Source of the DNA: Acidimicrobiales bacterium
GTDB lineage: Bacteria > Actinomycetota > Acidimicrobiia > Acidimicrobiales > RAAP-2
DNA length: 5,584 bases
Direction of reading: 5' to 3'
Assembly (NCBI GenBank): GCA_017883105.1
Contig: JADGOF010000173.1
Span: 1-5,584 of the forward strand
The notes under the pieces: generated by a model
Databases searched by the model: none
Told to the model about the DNA's origin: nothing
What the model saw: the letters and a program-made list of their open reading frames with translations, nothing else
Program-made: the position numbers and the translations under genes
Part shown: in pieces, positions 3,990 to 5,584 of the stretch
Layout: every line of letters begins with the position of its first letter
How positions within the stretch are numbered: the stretch's first letter is position 1

Positions 3990-5351
3990 TTATGCGCGAT
4001 TCGCCAAGAAATCTTGGATTTTCTTGATAGCGGCCAACCTGAGCCTGCTCACCACGGGCTGATCCAGGACGAACGATGCGCCGATCTCCGTTTGGGTCAA
4101 CCCGTCCAGCTCGCCGCTGAAGATGGCCGCCTCTTGCTCGGTCACGGCGCCAGCGGCCAGCGCTGCCCTTACAGCCGCCTCACCCAGGCCGACCTCAGGC
4201 CCCAGCACGGCCGCCAGCGTCGGATCGAGCCATCTCCGGGGGTCGTCGGGGTGCGGCTTCAATTCATGGTCGTCGGGTCCGCGTCGGACGGGGTCGTAGC
4301 CGGGGCTCGGATCCTTCGCCTCGCGGAGTCGCTGGTAAGCCACAGCGTCGGATTTCCAGCACTTCCGGCAGAGGTGGTCGTCATTGAGCACGGCCTCGGC
4401 GGCGCACGAGGAGCACGGGCCGCTTCGCGCAGTGACCGTCCGCTGTGCGACCCGTCTGACGGTCACTGCGGATGCCCGGTTCGGGTCAGGCGTCGCGGGC
4501 CGGCCGGAAGGCTTTATTGGCCTGTGAAGGGATGGCGGCTCGACGTTGCCGGTGGGATCGAGCGGGCGCTCCCACACATTGGAGCCGGGCAGGTTCGGAT
4601 TCGTTCGGTTCCATGTCTCGATCGCTAAGGCGGCGTATCCCGCGGTGGCGGTCGGCTGGAACGGGTTGAGTTGGGAGAAGTTCCCGCCGGAGTGCCACGT
4701 ACCGTCATCGTCTCGCCACCGCGCGCACCAGGCGGCGAGTGGAAAACCGAAGGTCCCCCGGTGGAACGGGTCGTTGAGCAGGTGCTCCGCAGCGCCAGCG
4801 TCAAAGATCAGGTCAGCGTCGCCGGCGACGGCGATCATCTCTCTCGCCCTAAACCCTCGGTTGCGATCCCGTTGATCGGCGTAGCGCTTGATCAGTCGGC
4901 GAATCTCAGCCCCAACGATCTTCCCGCCCGGAAGCAGGCGGCGGCTGGCTAATCCGCCGACCGAGCCTCGCTGATCGATGATGAAGGCACCGAAACTGGT
5001 CTTCGACTGCGGCGTCATGGCCGCGAACAGCGCCAACGTCGTTCCCGAGATCGGAGCGCCCATCTTGTCGATGATCAATCCCGCTGCCGGGATCTTCCAC
5101 GCCTCATCAAGTCTCATCTCGTCCGACTCAGCCCGACGATCCCGGCCGTGGTACTCGACCACGACACTCACGTCGGCGTCCTCGTAAACGGCGGCCGACC
5201 AGCGGCCGGCTTTCTCTTCGCAGTGGACCGCAACGGCAGAATGGCCCCGGGCCTGTGCCGCCAGCCATAGCGGAGCCAGGTCGGGAACGGTCAGGGCGTC
5301 GCTCGACACGACCGGATCGGGGTAGTCCGCCGCGGTCACCGCTTTGCTCAT
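3990..5351 (-). CDS. Unknown 453-residue protein with zinc ribbon and sigma-region-4-like HTH
   Basis: I do not recognise the N-terminal 300 residues. They show mixed strand/helix sections, for example SAVAVHCEEKAGRWSAAVY and GRDRRAESDEMRLDEAW, a basic helix (EIRRLIKRYADQRDRNRGFR) and an aromatic, Asn-rich stretch ending GSNVWERPLDPTG, which resembles a linker. Residues 313-331 hold CSSC...CRKC, a likely four-Cys zinc ribbon. Residues about 403-450 (TEQEAAIFSGELDGLTQTEIGASF, then QPVVSRLRLAAIKK) fit the DNA-binding half of sigma-factor region 4. ATG 5351 is chosen because GAGGTG stands six bases upstream. The frame is also open to ATG 5489, overlapping the integrase stop, giving 499 residues. 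It occupies the slot where such elements often carry a primase-polymerase or initiator, but no Walker motif or primase motif is visible. A DNA-binding regulator or initiator is my best guess. Confidence 0.88.
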   Translation of the reverse strand: MSKAVTAADYPDPVVSSDALTVPDLAPLWLAAQARGHSAVAVHCEEKAGRWSAAVYEDADVSVVVEYHGRDRRAESDEMRLDEAWKIPAAGLIIDKMGAPISGTTLALFAAMTPQSKTSFGAFIIDQRGSVGGLASRRLLPGGKIVGAEIRRLIKRYADQRDRNRGFRAREMIAVAGDADLIFDAGAAEHLLNDPFHRGTFGFPLAAWCARWRDDDGTWHSGGNFSQLNPFQPTATAGYAALAIETWNRTNPNLPGSNVWERPLDPTGNVEPPSLHRPIKPSGRPATPDPNRASAVTVRRVAQRTVTARSGPCSSCAAEAVLNDDHLCRKCWKSDAVAYQRLREAKDPSPGYDPVRRGPDDHELKPHPDDPRRWLDPTLAAVLGPEVGLGEAAVRAALAAGAVTEQEAAIFSGELDGLTQTEIGASFVLDQPVVSRLRLAAIKKIQDFLANRA

Positions 5352-5485
5352 ATTTCTCACCTCGTGCTCGCACAGTATCGCGATGGTGTAACAGTCGGGT
5401 TCGTCGTCCTGGGCCGCTAAGTCCCTGGGCAGAAGGTTTTTTTCAAAGTGGACCGGTGGCCCGGGCGAAGCCTCGGCGGCCGACA
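5352..5485 (-). promoter_or_regulatory. Leader between integrase and the 453-residue gene
   Basis: These 134 bases are open in the frame of the next gene but may be non-coding if ATG 5351 is used. They include an A7 run (5443-5437 on the minus strand) within TTGAAAAAAACC, unusual in this GC-rich sequence and usable as a -35 region. A weak -10-like GATACT lies near 5377-5372. I find no well-spaced pair, so a promoter here is only possible. Confidence 0.3.
5358..5363 (-). promoter_or_regulatory. Ribosome binding site choosing ATG 5351
   Basis: GAGGTG on the minus strand, six bases before ATG 5351, favours this start. The upstream ATG ATG at 5489-5484 has only a distant GGGGG, within the integrase gene. 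Confidence 0.65.
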
Positions 5486-5584
5486 TCATGGCAGCAACGC
5501 CCCCATGACGGCTGCGGCTGCTTCCCCACCGGCCGGCAGGGCGTGCCCGTACCTGTCCAGGGTCATCTTCGTGGACGCATGGCC
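5486..5584 (-). CDS. int: Tyrosine recombinase (phage-type integrase), C-terminal end only
   Basis: Only the last 32 residues and TGA (5488-5486) are inside the window; the gene continues to the right. They begin GHASTKMTLDRYGHALPAGG. GHAS is the conserved block carrying the second catalytic His, and the Tyr at the twelfth visible residue (DRYGH) is the nucleophile that attacks DNA during strand exchange. The remaining catalytic Arg residues lie outside. The short Ala-rich tail (EAAAAVMGALL) is normal. Such enzymes insert and, with an excisionase, remove phages and mobile elements at attachment sites. The stop overlaps an ATG ATG pair at 5489-5484, so coupling to the next gene is possible. 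Here the 3' end points into the element, so the attachment site is probably beyond the right edge. Confidence 0.88.
   Translation of the reverse strand, partial: GHASTKMTLDRYGHALPAGGEAAAAVMGALLP

Noticed and set aside
3610..4062. Plus-strand open frame of 150 codons
   Set aside because: It crosses the hairpin leader and is antisense to the 58-residue gene with its perfect AGGAGG. Its GTG start has no ribosome site.
3990..5351. Primase-polymerase identity for the 453-residue protein
   Set aside because: The position suggested it, but no prim-pol catalytic acidic motif, zinc-binding primase motif or helicase motif can be seen. The identifiable parts are a zinc ribbon and an HTH.
5437..5443. 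A7 run (GAA AAA AAC) as a programmed frameshift site
   Set aside because: A -1 slip there meets a stop within about eight codons, and the run probably lies upstream of the true start at 5351.

Overview
The window is a compact, GC-rich block in which every gene I can support lies on the minus strand and reads from right to left. High GC, strong purine-rich ribosome binding sites (AGGAGG, GGAGG, GAGGTG), several stop/start overlaps and a mix of ATG and TTG starts suggest an actinobacterium, perhaps the Mycobacterium/Gordonia/Rhodococcus group. The exact host cannot be named from this sequence.

In transcription order the layout is as follows. (1) The last 32 residues of a tyrosine recombinase (integrase) enter at the right edge. 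(2) A 453-residue protein of unknown main domain follows, with a C-terminal zinc ribbon and a sigma-region-4-like helix-turn-helix. (3) A 58-residue small protein follows, ending at a hairpin that may be a terminator. (4) A structured leader of about 195 bases has three arms that can pair in mutually exclusive ways, and it precedes (5) a 65-residue excisionase-type helix-turn-helix protein. (6) A 99-residue protein overlaps it and starts at TTG. (7) A RecA-fold AAA ATPase of 377 residues is probably a replication helicase or loader. (8) A 211-base segment carries four copies of a 16-base motif, one inverted. (9) A 68-residue Cys/His protein and (10) a 58-residue Arg-rich protein overlap by ATGA. 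(11) About 257 bases have no convincing gene. (12) A 192-residue Cys-pair plus helix-turn-helix protein may be a small-terminase-like or regulatory protein. (13) A partial protein runs off the left edge; its N-terminus holds three copies of a unit like the delta (scaffold) domain of HK97-type major capsid proteins.

The order integrase, regulators and excisionase, replication ATPase, small proteins, HTH/terminase-like gene, capsid-like gene, all in one direction, is that of a small integrated phage-like element or phage satellite. It recalls the general plan of the phiRv1/phiRv2 elements of Mycobacterium tuberculosis. I infer that the right half handles integration, excision and replication, that the leader and the four-copy motif region are control points, and that the left half starts a packaging/capsid module continuing beyond base 1. 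The most unusual parts are the unknown 453-residue protein, the competing-hairpin leader before the excisionase gene, and the four-copy motif region after the ATPase gene. No tRNA, rRNA, CRISPR array, insertion sequence or attachment site is visible.
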